A stretch of 64,000 bases of DNA from Prorocentrum cordatum (GCA_963575745.1 CAUYUJ010019381.1:68353-132352); one strand, 5' to 3'; positions 9,862-20,705 are shown, counted from the first letter of the stretch. Numbers and translations: made by a program. The notes: a model not told the origin generated them from the sequence alone.

Positions 9862-9929
9862 CTTACTGGGGTTTGCCCCATCTTTTCAACCATCACGTTC
9901 GTTTCTAGCACTCTCTGTACTCGTGTGCG

Positions 9930-11168
9930 ATGGCGCGCAACGCTTCTTCTCTCGGCGCTGACGCTTGGGTATATCACCCGTGGGTTCGGCAGGGGGGAGG
10001 TGGCGGCGCTGTGCACCACACTCCTCAGTCCAAGAGTGCCTGTCCGTCCTGCGGCTGCCGTCGCAACCTGCCGCACTTCAAGTGGTGCAAGCATTGTCAT
10101 TCCGACCTGCCGAAGGTTCAAGGCGCCCCTGTCCAGGCCGCCTCTGGAGCATGGGCGCGAGGTTTCGGGTCTGCTGAAGAGGAGGTTGAGGCACTTGTGC
10201 GCATGGACGGCAAGGGCAAGGGAGGGCGCAAGGGCCAGGACAAGAAGGGCAAGGGCAAGGGCTCTGAGCGTGCATCTGCAGGCAAAGGTGCTCGTGCGGA
10301 GGCTTGTCTCGACGTTCCACATGGAGCCCTGCCGCCTGGCCCCGTGCCCCGCTTGTCCGCCGACGAAGCCAAGCAGCTCGCCGATCTTCACTCGAAAGCT
10401 GGAGAAGAGCAGCTGGCAGCCAAGTACCGTGCCATCGCCGTCTCCCTCGACAAGTCGGAGCGCGCCCCTGCGCCGTCTCTGCAGCAGCAGGCTCAGTCCG
10501 CCCATGCTGCTGTCCGCCGCAAGGAGCGGGCACTCCAGGCCGAGTTCGCGAAGCTCAATCGCTGGAGGGCTGAGCTGGAGGAGCAGCGCAAGAAAGTGGC
10601 GGAGCTTCATTCTGAGCTGGGCGAGGCCGATGCCGCATACAAGAAAGTCGTTTTGGAGCTGCAGATGCAGGTGCCTTCGGAGCCTGCACCCGCAGCGGTG
10701 GCCCAGGTCACTCTCGAGCAGCTGGTGGACGGCACCGTCTCCATCGACCAGATCATCTCGACTGACGTGCTCGAAGTTGCCGATGACGCCCACGACCTTG
10801 AGGAGCAAGACCGTAAGGAGATCCAGCAGCGCAAGGATGAGCTGTCCGAGAAAGTGCGAGAGGCAGCCAAGTCATTGTTCCAAGACGCGTTGTCAAAAAT
10901 CAAGGAGGCCAAGGAGCAGCACACCAAGCACCTCGAAAGGCTTGGCAAGAAGCGCAAGACTGGCGCTGGCAACGTCTCAGACGCCGCTACGTTGGGAGGC
11001 GAAGCAGCTGCTGCAAGTGAAGGATCTGGTCAGTCCACAGGGGCAGGGCCGTCGTGCGCGTCCTCTTCGGGGTCACGGTCTGAGCCTCCTGAGCCTGACA
11101 TTCGCACCCTGGTTGCAGACGAGCTTTCCAATCCTCCCCCCCTCCCTGGGAAGGGAGGGGGACAATAA
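9930..11168 (+). CDS. LINE-1 ORF1 protein, zinc-ribbon and coiled-coil
   Basis: 412 aa, starting at the first ATG (MARNASS). Likely the RNA-binding partner of ORF2 in the retrotransposition particle. Residues 38-56 form a Cys cluster C-x2-C-G-C-x9-C-x2-C (CPSCGCRRN...CKHC). A Lys/Gly-rich basic stretch follows at about residues 90-115 (GKGKGGRKGQ). A long helical region of about residues 170-330 has heptad-like spacing (LEEQRKKVAELHSELGEAD) and should form a coiled coil. The Ser/Pro-rich tail ends PGKGGGQ. The Cys spacing is identical to that in the ORF1 at 34053, which supports the call. Oddly, the +1 frame, which is the ORF2 frame, has no stop along the whole gene. Confidence 0.85.
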   Translation: MARNASSLGADAWVYHPWVRQGGGGGAVHHTPQSKSACPSCGCRRNLPHFKWCKHCHSDLPKVQGAPVQAASGAWARGFGSAEEEVEALVRMDGKGKGGRKGQDKKGKGKGSERASAGKGARAEACLDVPHGALPPGPVPRLSADEAKQLADLHSKAGEEQLAAKYRAIAVSLDKSERAPAPSLQQQAQSAHAAVRRKERALQAEFAKLNRWRAELEEQRKKVAELHSELGEADAAYKKVVLELQMQVPSEPAPAAVAQVTLEQLVDGTVSIDQIISTDVLEVADDAHDLEEQDRKEIQQRKDELSEKVREAAKSLFQDALSKIKEAKEQHTKHLERLGKKRKTGAGNVSDAATLGGEAAAASEGSGQSTGAGPSCASSSGSRSEPPEPDIRTLVADELSNPPPLPGKGGGQ

Positions 11169-11199
11169 TTCCACAGATGTGCGAGCACTTTTGCCGTTT

Positions 11200-14100
11200 A
11201 TGAATCGCAGTTTCGCTGGGCTCGACAGCTTTCTCTTGGAGATTCACGCTTGGATGAGTGTTCCTAGCGATGTTCCCAGGAGCTTTTGCACGCCTGCCAC
11301 CAGCAGGAGGCTGAAAAGGGAGTTTTGCTCATTTCTGTCTGCTAGTCCGTTCGCAGCTCAGCCCATTACACTTTGGCCAGTCGGCAAGTCCAGCTGCATC
11401 TCTCCCCTCAATCTGGCCAGGGCCCAGGACCCAGGTGAGGACCAAAGGGGCGCCGTCAGTGTGGCCTTGGAGGCGTGGTCTGTTAATTGCAACAAGTGGG
11501 GCACGATGAAAGAATTCTTGGAGGATCCCAACTGTTCGGCTCACATCATCCTTTGCCAAGAACACCGCCTCAGGGGCCCTGAGTCGATAGACCGTGCCTC
11601 CGCCTCTGCGATTCGTGCGGGCTGGAAGTCCATCTGGCTCGCTGCAGTTCCTGGCCCGCAAGGTGGAGACAGTGCTGGTGTGGCCATTTTTGCCAGGTCT
11701 TGGCTTGGGCTCCACTCTGTGCCTTCCCCAGCCATAGCTCGGGGCCGCTGCCTAGCCTGCAAGTGTCACGCGCCTGACAGCCCAGCGTTACTTTTGGTCT
11801 CTCTTTATCTTCACCACTCCGTGGGGCTCGACGCCTCCAACGGGGGCATCCTCAGCGACCTGGGGGAGTTCGTGAGCAGTCAGTCGGAGGATTACATCAT
11901 AGGTGGGGACTTTAACTTCGGGCCAGACTTGTTAGAAGGCATGGGATTTGCTAAAGCTGTGGGGGGTCTCCTGATCACCACCCCCGACAATACCCACTAT
12001 CCTTCCTTGGGTGACCCAGCCAAGTTTGACTACTTCGTGGTCTCGTCCCCCCTGGCCAAGGGCCTCAGCGAGGCCAAAGTCCGTCTGGACACGACGCTCA
12101 ACCCCCACCGCCCCGTGTCGCTCACTTTTCACCCCCGTCTGCGTCAATTGAAGGCTCTCGCCTTTCGCAAGCCGCCGCCCTTGCCTGTGGACCCCCCGTT
12201 CGGCCCCAGGCCGCAGGAGTGCAGCACTGATTGGGATCTGGTGCTTGACCTGGTCAATACTGCTGTGGACAGAGTGTCCCTTGGGGACGGTGACGGGGCT
12301 GCTGCCCGGCTCTCTGAAGGGTACGGTCTCTGGGCGAATAGAGCTGAACTTGATCTTGCGCGGGTCCTGGGGGCCGACCTCCCTGTCTATGGGTCCCGCG
12401 GAAAAACTATTGAGACGTTTTGGAAGCCCATCTGCCAGGCGTGTCCTCCTTCCAAGGACCCCGTTTCCCGCGGTCTGAAGTGGTTGGAGACCCAGCTCAA
12501 GGCCTTGAGATCTGAGGTATCAGCACACAACGTTCCACTACGGTGCATCAAGGCCTTGTGCTCTCCGCCGCCGTGCGCTGGCACGGCTCGTGCCTGTCAT
12601 GCTGGACTATTTCAACGTGCCACCAGCTTAGCTGCCTCCTGTGCTGATCGACTGGCTGGTCGCAAGCACTCGTCCGTTTGCTCTGCTCCGTCTGGAGCGT
12701 TTCCTCCTCCCCCCGTTTTGCCCGTCGCGCTCGATAATCAGTGTCAGGACAAGGCGGATCAGGACACGCGGTCCCCGCCTGCTTTCTCGGATTGCGTGGC
12801 TGATGTTGATCAGCTGCTCGCATCTCTCGCGCCGTGCCTAGAGGAGGCCGCTAAGGACTTTGCTAAGGCTAACAAGCGCCGCTGGCGAGAATGGCTCCAA
12901 GAAGGTTTGGACAAAGGGGGCAGGCGGGCCCATCGCGTTCTTAGAGACCCCACTCCTTGGGTTCCCTCGGTCACCATTGCTGCGAACGGCCAAATTGTGG
13001 CGGACCCCAGGGCCCTTTTGTCTGCCGAAGGGCAGCGATTTCAGGCGTGGTGGGGGGAGGGGAGCGGGCCTCCTGCGGGCCCTGTTCGCTTGGTCACCCC
13101 CCTGCCCCGCCTCTCCCCTGATGAGATCCGCCAGGTCTGCAAGACCTACCGTAAACAGAGTGCGGTTTCGGTTGACGGTTTCCACCTGCGTCATTATTCG
13201 TTTTTGTGTGACGCCGCCCTCATTGCTCTCTCGGGTCTCCTTTTCGTCATCGAAGCCACGGGGAGGCTTCCTAATCAGTTAATGGTTGTTCTTTTGGCCC
13301 TCCTGCCCAAACCTGTCGGGGGCTTCAGGCCCATCGGCGTTTTTGTTTCGTGGCATCGGCTTTGGGGCCGAGCCAGGAGGCCTTTCGCTCTCGATTGGGA
13401 AAAGAAGTTCGCGAGGCCCTATTGGGCTGCTGGAGCCAATCGGGGCGCCACGGATGTTGTCTGGAGGCAGAGCTTCAAAGCCGAAGCGGGAGTTTCCAAG
13501 GGCCTCACTTCAGGGTCAGTCTTTTATGACCTTCAGAAGTACTACGAGAGCATCTCCCTTGTTTTCCTCGAGAATCAGTGCCAATGCCTCGACTTCCCCG
13601 TAGTCATCACCAGGGTCGCCATGGCGGCCTATCGCTCGTGCAGGTTTCTCAGCCTTGGGGGCATCATCGAGGGGCCGTACTGGGTCAGTTGTGGGGTCGT
13701 AGCCGGGTGCTCGATGGCCACTTCGTTCATCCGAGTTTTCGCTCTTAAGGCATTCGATAAGTTGTGCAATGGCTTGGCTAGTGGCACTGATTTCGACGCC
13801 TACATTGATGACACGTGCCTCTCGCACACGGGCACGGTCCCCGAAGTCGTTGAGGCACTAGTTTCTTCCTCTGTCAGCTTACACAAGGCTGTCACCCAAG
13901 AGCTAGGTTGTGTGCTGGCGCTCGACAAAGTGGGATGTGTATGCAGCCACAAGTCAATTGCCATTCAGCTCGAGGAGCGACTGGGAGAGTTGCGCGGCAA
14001 GCCCTCGGCCTCGGTGGTCAATTTGGGTACTGACTACACGGCGGGCCGCTCATTACGCACCACGACCCCAGGCTCAAAAAAGGGTAAATCAGCCAAACTC

Positions 14101-16350
14101 AAGGCTCGTCAGGCCAAGTTTTTTCGTCAATGCAGGCGCATCGACAAGCACAAAAGCAACCTGGGCAGGTCCGCTGTCAGGATTTTTGCGTCGGGCCCGC
14201 TGGCGGGCGTCACCTTTGGGTCTGAAATTTGGGGAGTTTCGGACCGCGAGCTCCACTCGCTCAGGAGTAAGGGCATGGCCACTATCTCTCCCAAATCCCA
14301 GCACCGTTCCCTCACCACCCTCTCGCTCCTTGAAGGGGACCCCCCTTGGAGAGCGAGTGTGGCCCCTATCATTCGTTGGTGCAAAGAGCTGTGGCTTGTG
14401 CAGACTAAGGCTTTTGATGGGGCCCTGTCGTTTGCTTCGTTGCGTTCGGCCTGGGAAGTCACCTTCGGCAGGGATGACTGGTCCTGGGCCAAAGTGAGGG
14501 GTCCTGTCTCGGCCCTCAGGATGTCTCTTTACCGCTTAGGGTGGCAGATGACGGACTTCTGCACCATTATCTCTGACCTGGGTGAGACCCTCCAGCTCCT
14601 GCTTCTGTCTCCCCGCCTTGTGGGGGCTTTGTGTCGGGCTGCCGTCTTGAGGGGGCTTGAACGGTCTTCGGGGGAGAAGCTGGGGGTCGAGCACAGGCTC
14701 TGCTGGGACATTGTCAAATCCTGTATCAGGTCTAAACGCACCAGCCCTAAGGATAGGTCGACAATGCGCGCATTGGCCTGTAACGCCATTTGGACCGCCA
14801 GTTCCGCGAAGCTAGCTGGCTACCAGATTAGCGACATCTGCCAGCTGTGCCAGTCCGAGGTTGACACATTGTGGCACCGGCTTTGGGAGTGCCCTTCGTG
14901 CTCTTCTGTGCGTGAAGAAATTGCTGATGACGAGATTATTGCCAGTGCCCTCGACACTGCATCTGAGGGTTACGAGACCACTCTCTGGATATATGGAGCC
15001 TTTCGGCATCCTGGTGACTACTTCCCTCGGCCCGAGTGCAATGGAGAAGTCTTGGTCAACTGGATGGTCCCTGAGGTCACTATCCCTGGGTCCCTGGGCC
15101 CCACGCCTACCTCTCCTGACTTAGGGGTCTGGGGGTCTTTGTTCATTGATGGCTCTTGCATCCGCCACCCTGTGTCCGAACTCTGCAGGAGCGCTTGGTG
15201 TGTTGCCATGGTGGACCCCGAGGCCAATTTAGTCTGTGAAGTTTCTGCCCCTGTTCGGCCCCCCTACGCGCAGTCGCCCCAAGCTGCTGAGTATTCTGCC
15301 TTTTGTGGCATTGGCGTGTGTGTAGGGGGCCAGGCTGACGCTTACAGTGACTGCGCTAATGTCGTGAAACAGTACTCCCTAGGCCTCGACGTGTGCAAGT
15401 CTCCCAAGCGGGTTCATTCAGGGCTCATGTTGCAAGGCTTGTCTGTGGGGCAAGGGAAGCTGCCCTCGCTGGCCAAAGTCGATGCCCACCTCGATCCTGA
15501 CGCCCCTGATCTCTCTGAGGATGAAAGATTTTTGAGGAAGGGCAACGAGCTAGCAGATGCTGGAGCCAAGCGTGCAGTCGCCCGACACCCTGCCTTTGAC
15601 CCCAGTCTGTCTCAGGAGCTCGACTGGAAAATTAAGGTGTCTAAGACGGTGATGTCCCTTGGTGCTGCCCTCCTCCCCCTTTGGCCTCGCGTGGAGTTCC
15701 TCGGGGTGGAGCGTGTTCCTCGTCCTCCCGCCCCAGCCGTGCATCGGCTGCAGCACCAATGGGAACTCATCAGTTCAGTTTGGAGGTGCAGAGTTTGCCT
15801 CCTAGGGTCCCTCTCTAAGCGCCCGCCTGTTCCAGGGGGGTGCAGGGGCCACTCCAGGCTCGACTCTGCAGTTTTGGACAGGTTGGGGCATAAAGTCATC
15901 GCTCTAGCCTGCTCCGATAACTCATTCTTGTTCACTTGCCTGCACTGCAGGAGTTATAGTTCTGGGGCCCAGGTCAAGAAGCTGGGCCAACTGCGTCAGC
16001 CGCCGACGGTCACAGGTCACAAGAACTGGAGGAAGATCCAGAAGGGCAGCCATCCAGATAAACCACACGTGGTGGTAGAGACTGGCTGCTCTTTGCCTGT
16101 CTCGGCGTCGCTCGGCCATCTCACCTCTTCCCCGCTCCCTCGTGAGCCTCCCCTCCCTTCCCCTCCCGCCCTCGCCCCTCCCTCAGGGGCGAGGTCAGGT
16201 CAGGCCTCTGCCGCTGGAGGCCGGCCCGTGCAGCGTGCCCCGCCAGGCGGGGCCCTCGCTGCTTCGGAGGGGCGGGAGGAGGAGGACGAGGCCGCGCGTG
16301 TTCTTTTCTCGGGGCCATCCAGGACTCGGTTTTCGAGCGATTCGGACTGA
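11200..16350 (+). CDS. LINE-1 ORF2: endonuclease-reverse transcriptase-RNase H
   Basis: 1716 aa from the first ATG after the ORF1 stop; the frame is also open upstream through ORF1. Domains in order: an APE-type endonuclease at about residues 95-310, with LCQEH (catalytic Glu), GGDFNFG (Asp/Asn), FDYFVVS and PHRPV (His); a reverse transcriptase at about 590-960, with LLPKPVGGFRPI and catalytic YIDD near residue 867; a CCHC-type cluster near 1213 (CQLC...HRLWEC); and RNase H at about 1310-1460, with FIDGS, QAAEYSA, YSDCAN and GNELADAGAK. A second C-terminal Cys cluster follows (CRVC...CLHC, about 1530-1585), then a low-complexity Pro-rich tail. ORF2 nicks the target and primes cDNA synthesis. 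All key motifs are present. It is +1 to ORF1 and starts 31 nt after the ORF1 stop, so reinitiation or frameshifting could express it. Confidence 0.93.
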   Translation: MNRSFAGLDSFLLEIHAWMSVPSDVPRSFCTPATSRRLKREFCSFLSASPFAAQPITLWPVGKSSCISPLNLARAQDPGEDQRGAVSVALEAWSVNCNKWGTMKEFLEDPNCSAHIILCQEHRLRGPESIDRASASAIRAGWKSIWLAAVPGPQGGDSAGVAIFARSWLGLHSVPSPAIARGRCLACKCHAPDSPALLLVSLYLHHSVGLDASNGGILSDLGEFVSSQSEDYIIGGDFNFGPDLLEGMGFAKAVGGLLITTPDNTHYPSLGDPAKFDYFVVSSPLAKGLSEAKVRLDTTLNPHRPVSLTFHPRLRQLKALAFRKPPPLPVDPPFGPRPQECSTDWDLVLDLVNTAVDRVSLGDGDGAAARLSEGYGLWANRAELDLARVLGADLPVYGSRGKTIETFWKPICQACPPSKDPVSRGLKWLETQLKALRSEVSAHNVPLRCIKALCSPPPCAGTARACHAGLFQRATSLAASCADRLAGRKHSSVCSAPSGAFPPPPVLPVALDNQCQDKADQDTRSPPAFSDCVADVDQLLASLAPCLEEAAKDFAKANKRRWREWLQEGLDKGGRRAHRVLRDPTPWVPSVTIAANGQIVADPRALLSAEGQRFQAWWGEGSGPPAGPVRLVTPLPRLSPDEIRQVCKTYRKQSAVSVDGFHLRHYSFLCDAALIALSGLLFVIEATGRLPNQLMVVLLALLPKPVGGFRPIGVFVSWHRLWGRARRPFALDWEKKFARPYWAAGANRGATDVVWRQSFKAEAGVSKGLTSGSVFYDLQKYYESISLVFLENQCQCLDFPVVITRVAMAAYRSCRFLSLGGIIEGPYWVSCGVVAGCSMATSFIRVFALKAFDKLCNGLASGTDFDAYIDDTCLSHTGTVPEVVEALVSSSVSLHKAVTQELGCVLALDKVGCVCSHKSIAIQLEERLGELRGKPSASVVNLGTDYTAGRSLRTTTPGSKKGKSAKLKARQAKFFRQCRRIDKHKSNLGRSAVRIFASGPLAGVTFGSEIWGVSDRELHSLRSKGMATISPKSQHRSLTTLSLLEGDPPWRASVAPIIRWCKELWLVQTKAFDGALSFASLRSAWEVTFGRDDWSWAKVRGPVSALRMSLYRLGWQMTDFCTIISDLGETLQLLLLSPRLVGALCRAAVLRGLERSSGEKLGVEHRLCWDIVKSCIRSKRTSPKDRSTMRALACNAIWTASSAKLAGYQISDICQLCQSEVDTLWHRLWECPSCSSVREEIADDEIIASALDTASEGYETTLWIYGAFRHPGDYFPRPECNGEVLVNWMVPEVTIPGSLGPTPTSPDLGVWGSLFIDGSCIRHPVSELCRSAWCVAMVDPEANLVCEVSAPVRPPYAQSPQAAEYSAFCGIGVCVGGQADAYSDCANVVKQYSLGLDVCKSPKRVHSGLMLQGLSVGQGKLPSLAKVDAHLDPDAPDLSEDERFLRKGNELADAGAKRAVARHPAFDPSLSQELDWKIKVSKTVMSLGAALLPLWPRVEFLGVERVPRPPAPAVHRLQHQWELISSVWRCRVCLLGSLSKRPPVPGGCRGHSRLDSAVLDRLGHKVIALACSDNSFLFTCLHCRSYSSGAQVKKLGQLRQPPTVTGHKNWRKIQKGSHPDKPHVVVETGCSLPVSASLGHLTSSPLPREPPLPSPPALAPPSGARSGQASAAGGRPVQRAPPGGALAASEGREEEDEAARVLFSGPSRTRFSSDSD

Positions 16351-16423
16351 GCCCGTTTATCCTGCCAGGGGTGTCTCGCTCTGCCAGGTTTCAAATCATT
16401 CCTGAGACATAGCCGTGGACGGC

Positions 16424-16437
16424 AAAAAAAAAAAAAA
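16424..16437 (+). other. Poly-A tail of LINE-1
   Basis: Fourteen A residues follow GGACGGC, about 70 bp past the ORF2 stop, and are followed directly by the GGA array. This marks the reverse-transcription start of the insertion. Confidence 0.85.
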
Positions 16438-16585
16438 GAGGAGGAAGAGCAGGAGCAGGAGGAGGAGGAGGAGCAGGAGCAGGAGGAGGAGGAGCAGGAG
16501 GAGGAGGAGGAGGAGGAGGAGGAGCAGGAGGAGGAGGAGGAGGAGCAGCAGGAGGAGGAGGAGGAGGAGGAGCAGGAGGAGGAAG
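16438..16585. repeat. GGA/GCA microsatellite at the right flank of LINE-1
   Basis: Same GGA plus GCA triplet mix as 9787-9861. Apparent open frames across it (poly-Arg/Ser or poly-Leu) are artefacts. Confidence 0.88.
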
Positions 16586-17433
16586 GATGGGATGTCAGCA
16601 GGCGTGCGCTCCCGAAGCGAACGAGGCGGAGGCGGACGGCGCCGCCCAGACTCGGGCCAGCTGCGCCACCGCCCGCCCGGGAGGAGCACGCTGCCGAGCG
16701 CCAGCCGGGGAGGAGAGAAGGCAGCGGGGCACGTGCCCTTGGCTGGCGTGCCTCGTCCTGCTCGTCCAGAGCAAGGAAGAATAGACAACGCCATCGGGGA
16801 CCGGGAGCCTCGCGCGGCGGGCTGCAGGCCCTCCCCCCGCCCAGGTCTCAGCTCGGGGTCCCCGGCCAGTCCTGGCTCCTCAGCTTCGGCGGCGACTGCC
16901 AGGGCTTGCAGGACCGCGCGGTGCTTCGGTATTCCGACGACGGCGGTGGCGCTGGCAGCGGCGGCGGCGACTTGATGGCAATTTGTTGGCGGTTTAGGAC
17001 TGGAGCCATCGATGTTCCCTCCCTTCCAGGCCTTCGCCAGGAAGGGAGGGCGGGAAATAGTTATTCGTAGGTAGGCGCGTCGACAAAACGGCGGCAAGCC
17101 GAATTAAAAGAGGTAAGAGGAGAACGGCAGCACTCCTAGCGACAAAAGCACCCCACAGCCCTTATCCTATCATTAGTATCCTCCTCCTCCTGCTCCTCCT
17201 CCTCCTCCTCCTCCTCCTCCTCCTCCTCCTCCTCCTCTTCCTCCTCCTCCTGCATCCCATTCCGCCCGCAGGGGCCCGCCCTCCCCAGACATATGCGACG
17301 TCTCCAGTTTTTCAACGCGGGGTCCCCGGAAGTCCCGACCCTTCCCCGGGGCTGGGTTTTCATCCTGAGTCGTTGTTTGACGGTCCTGGAACCCAGCGAG
17401 GGCTGGCCCACAGAGGCCGAACATTGTATATCT

Positions 17434-17493
<60 letters not shown>

Positions 17494-17727
17494 CGGAGGC
17501 GAGGGGGTGAGATCGCAGTGGAACGGAGAGCCCCCCACCGGGAAATCGGTTTCGGTTTCGTGTTCGTGTCGTGCGTGCGGGCGAGGCGAAGTTGCGTGGG
17601 CGGGCGAGAGGAATTCACTCTGCTGTCGCTAGGGGTCCGCCAACACAAATGTTTCCCCCCCCCGGCTTTGTCAAGCGGGGGCCCACATTGTCCCGTCGGT
17701 GGCTCGCCGTTGTCCCGTCGGTGTCCT
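16586..17727. other. Unassigned sequence with CTC and TA microsatellites
   Basis: A CTC array lies at about 17178-17255 and a TA dinucleotide array at about 17437-17490. I recognise no gene. The region 16586-16970 has open frames on both strands, but they look compositional. Confidence 0.5.
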
Positions 17728-18655
17728 GTCGTGAGATCGATAGTGAGATCGACTGTGAGACCGATCGTGAGATCGATAGTGAGATCGATAGTGAGAGCGG
17801 TAGTGACACCGAATGTGAGATCGATTGTGAGATCGATTATGATATCGATTGAGATCGATAGTGAGACCGAATGTGAGATCGACAGTGAGACCGAATGCGA
17901 GATCGATAGTGAGATCGATAGTGAGATATATTGCGAGATCCATAGTCTGATAGTGGGATCGATCGTGAGATCGATGGTGAGATCGATAGTGAGATCGATT
18001 GCGAGACCGAATGTGAGACCGAATGTTGGATCGATAGTGATATCGATGGTGAGATCGATAGTGAGATCGATCGCGAAATTGGTAGTGACACCGAAAGTGA
18101 GATCGATTGTGAAATCTAATGTGAGATCGATAGTGGGATCGATAGTGAGATCGATTGTGAGATCGATTGTGAGACCGATTATGAGATCGATTGAAAGATC
18201 GGTAGTGAGACCGATTGTGAGATCGATTGTGAGATTGATTGTGATATCGATCGTCAGTTCCATAGTGAGACCGAATGTGAGATCGATAGTGAGATCGATT
18301 GTGAGATCGATTGTGGGGTCGATGGTAAGATCGATTGTGAGATCGATAGTGAGATCGATACTGAGATCGATAGTGCGGTCGATAGTGAGATCGATTATGA
18401 GACCGAATGCGGGATCGATGGTGAGATCGATAGTGAGACCGAATGCGAGACCGAGTGTGCGATCGATTGTGAGATCGATAGTGGAACGGAGTGTGAGATC
18501 GATAGTGATATCGATAGTGAGATCGACTGAATCAGATCGATAATGATATCGGTTGTGAGACCGATTGTGACATCGATAGCGAGATCGATAGTGTGATCGA
18601 TCGAGTGATATCGATAGTGAGATCGATAGTGGGATCGATCGCGAGATGTATTGAG
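17728..18655. repeat. 12-bp minisatellite, unit GTGAGATCGATA
   Basis: About 930 bp of imperfect 12-mers (GTGAGATCGATA, GTGAGATCGATT, GTGAGACCGAAT). Because the unit is a multiple of three, frames stay open on both strands (RSIV or DLTI repeats). I do not regard these as genes. The array is dense in GATC and ATCGAT. Confidence 0.9.
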
Positions 18656-18855
18656 TGACGCGTTGGTTCCTCCTCCCCCTCTCACCTCCTTATCACCCGA
18701 AGGGTGGTCGTATAGGTATATATACACACATACATATACACAACAAACAAACAAACAACAAACAAACACACAAACCAACAAACAAACACAACAACAACGA
18801 CAACAACAACCACCACAGCAACAACAACACGAAACGACAACCACAATAACAAAAC

Positions 18856-18919
<64 letters not shown>

Positions 18920-18934
18920 TACTAGCACGTGGGG
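18656..18934. repeat. ACA/CAA-rich simple repeats
   Basis: ACATACACA and AAACAAACA types grade into a pure CAA array at about 18860-18917. Not coding. Confidence 0.85.
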
Positions 18935-19934
18935 ACACTCCGTTCTCACCAGTGCCAGGGTTTTCATAGGAGGCGGGCAATACCCCCACTTTGTGGGGGG
19001 GCCGGTTCAAGCTCTACCAAATTTCCAAACGACTCTTCGCCACCACCCACACCCAGCTTCCCGCCCTATGACGTTCGGACACTTCACTTCGTGGCATGCG
19101 GACGACCGTGGCTACTATTCAGGGCCCCGCGGCCGACGACGACGGCGTGCGCGCGCGAAGAAAAAACGAATGTGTCCCGCATGGTATTATTTGACAGGGA
19201 TGATGGCCCTGGCAGGTGCGCAACCGTTGTTGCAGAAGTTCGAAAAAGTTGCTCGCAAAAGCCCGTTTGACAGAAATGTTTAAAAAGTGTTGGGTTTCCT
19301 ACGAATCCGCAAGAGCGCGCGGGATGAGATTTTGACATTTTTTGTTGAAAAACCATTGGTTTTTTGATGTTTTTATGTTAAAATCGCTGCGAACACTAAG
19401 GTTTTGGAAGGATTTCGTCTTGCGCGCGCGAATGTCCACTTTACCTTATTTTTTGCAAGGGATTCTTGAAATTTGATTATATTAGAACAAGAAATGTCAT
19501 TTTCTATTGTTTTTTGCAAGGGAAAGCGGATTACAACAAAACAACCGGATCCTGTACACACCCTCTTTTCTGAGGCTTCCTCACGAAAATGATGAAAATG
19601 TAGCTGCGGCCTAGGCGGCGCAGGGGGGGCGCGCACCAGGGGGCCCAACAATAATTATTCTTTAGAATAAATAATGTTCAACAACAACAATCAGTTAAAG
19701 TCTGTTCGCCCTTATCTGCTCGAGTGTCGAATAACGCGAATTTCCCAAGCCCTCGATACCCGCCCTTTTCGTCTTCGATCGAACCCCTTTTGGGGGGTAG
19801 ACCTTTCTTCCCTGCAGGCCGGGCCCCGGCAAGCGGCGGAGCGGCCGCGGACCGTCGGCCTGGCCAGCGGCAGCGCTGATCGGCGGGGCGGCTGCGGACC
19901 GTCGACCCGACCCCAAGGGGGACGGACAGGGGAC
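18935..19934. other. Unassigned sequence including an AT-rich island
   Basis: About 19260-19680 is markedly AT-rich for this window. It shares motifs such as GCGCGCGCGAATGTC and AAAACCATTGGTTTT with the tandem repeat at 32211-32645. No gene recognised. Confidence 0.5.
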
Positions 19935-20705
19935 CGACCACGACGACGACGACGACGACGACGTCGACGACGACGGCAACGACGGCGACGGCGACGACGA
20001 CGACGAGCGAAAGCGAGAGCGAGAGAGAACGACAGCAGAGCCACGAAGGACACGAAGTAGGCCACGAAGGGCGACAGCGGGGACACGAAGGAATGCGTAT
20101 GGGGCCACGAAGAGCGCGAACGAGCGTGGGCCACGAAGGGCAGATAATGCGGGGCCACAGAAGGCAACGATGGGGCCACTGAGGGTAGCACCTGGGCCAC
20201 GTAGGACAATGAGGGGGCCACAAACGGCGACAGCGGGGCCACGAAGGGCATGCACATGGGGCCACAACGGGCGCGAACGAGCGGGGGCCACGAAGGGCAT
20301 ACGTATGTTGGGCCGCGGAGGGTACGGACGGGGCCACTGAGGGCAGCAACGGGGACACGAAGGGCAGCGATGGGGCCACGAAGGGCGACAGCGGGGCCAC
20401 GAAGGGCATGCATATGGGGCCACCACGGGCGCGAACGACAGCAGGGCCACGAAGGGCATACATATATGGGGCCACGAAACAAAATGAGGGGGCCACGAAG
20501 GGCTGCAACGGGGCCACGAAGAACAGCGAGGGGGCCACGAAGGGCTGCAACGGGGCCACGAAGGGCAACGAGGAGGCCACGAGGGGCTGCAACGGGGCCA
20601 CGAAACAAAGCGAGGGTGCCACGAAGGGCAGCGAGGGGGCCACGAAACAAAACGAGGGGGCCACGAAGGGCTGCAACGGGGCCACGAAGGGCAGCGAGAT
20701 CCCGA
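19935..20705. repeat. CGA array followed by a GGGGCCACGAAGGGC minisatellite
   Basis: CGA triplets (about 19935-20020) lead into about 640 bp of imperfect units of about 18-21 bp built on GGGGCCACGAAGGGC plus a variable AGCRAC-type spacer. Minus-strand frames translate as ALRGPVA repeats. Low-complexity DNA, not a gene. Confidence 0.85.

Larger units (their letters stand above)
9862..16437 (+). mobile_element. LINE-1: full-length two-ORF non-LTR retrotransposon
   Basis: About 6.6 kb: a short 5' UTR, ORF1 (9930-11168), ORF2 (11200-16350), a short 3' UTR and a 14-base poly-A tract (16424-16437). Non-LTR elements of this type nick a target with the ORF2 endonuclease and copy their RNA in place, leaving poly-A at the 3' end. 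Both ORFs are uninterrupted, so this copy may be young or active. The flanks are the same GGA/GCA microsatellite, so a target duplication cannot be read. Confidence 0.92.

Noticed and set aside
9925-11199. Treating the 2141-residue frame from 9925 as one protein
   Set aside because: Its first 425 residues overlap ORF1 in another frame and show no known domain; the Cys motif and coiled coil of ORF1 are in the other frame. The open overlap is reported as a finding instead.
17293-18543. RSIV-repeat frame on the plus strand and DLTI-repeat frame on the minus strand
   Set aside because: The 12-bp minisatellite unit is divisible by three, so all frames without a stop in the unit stay open.
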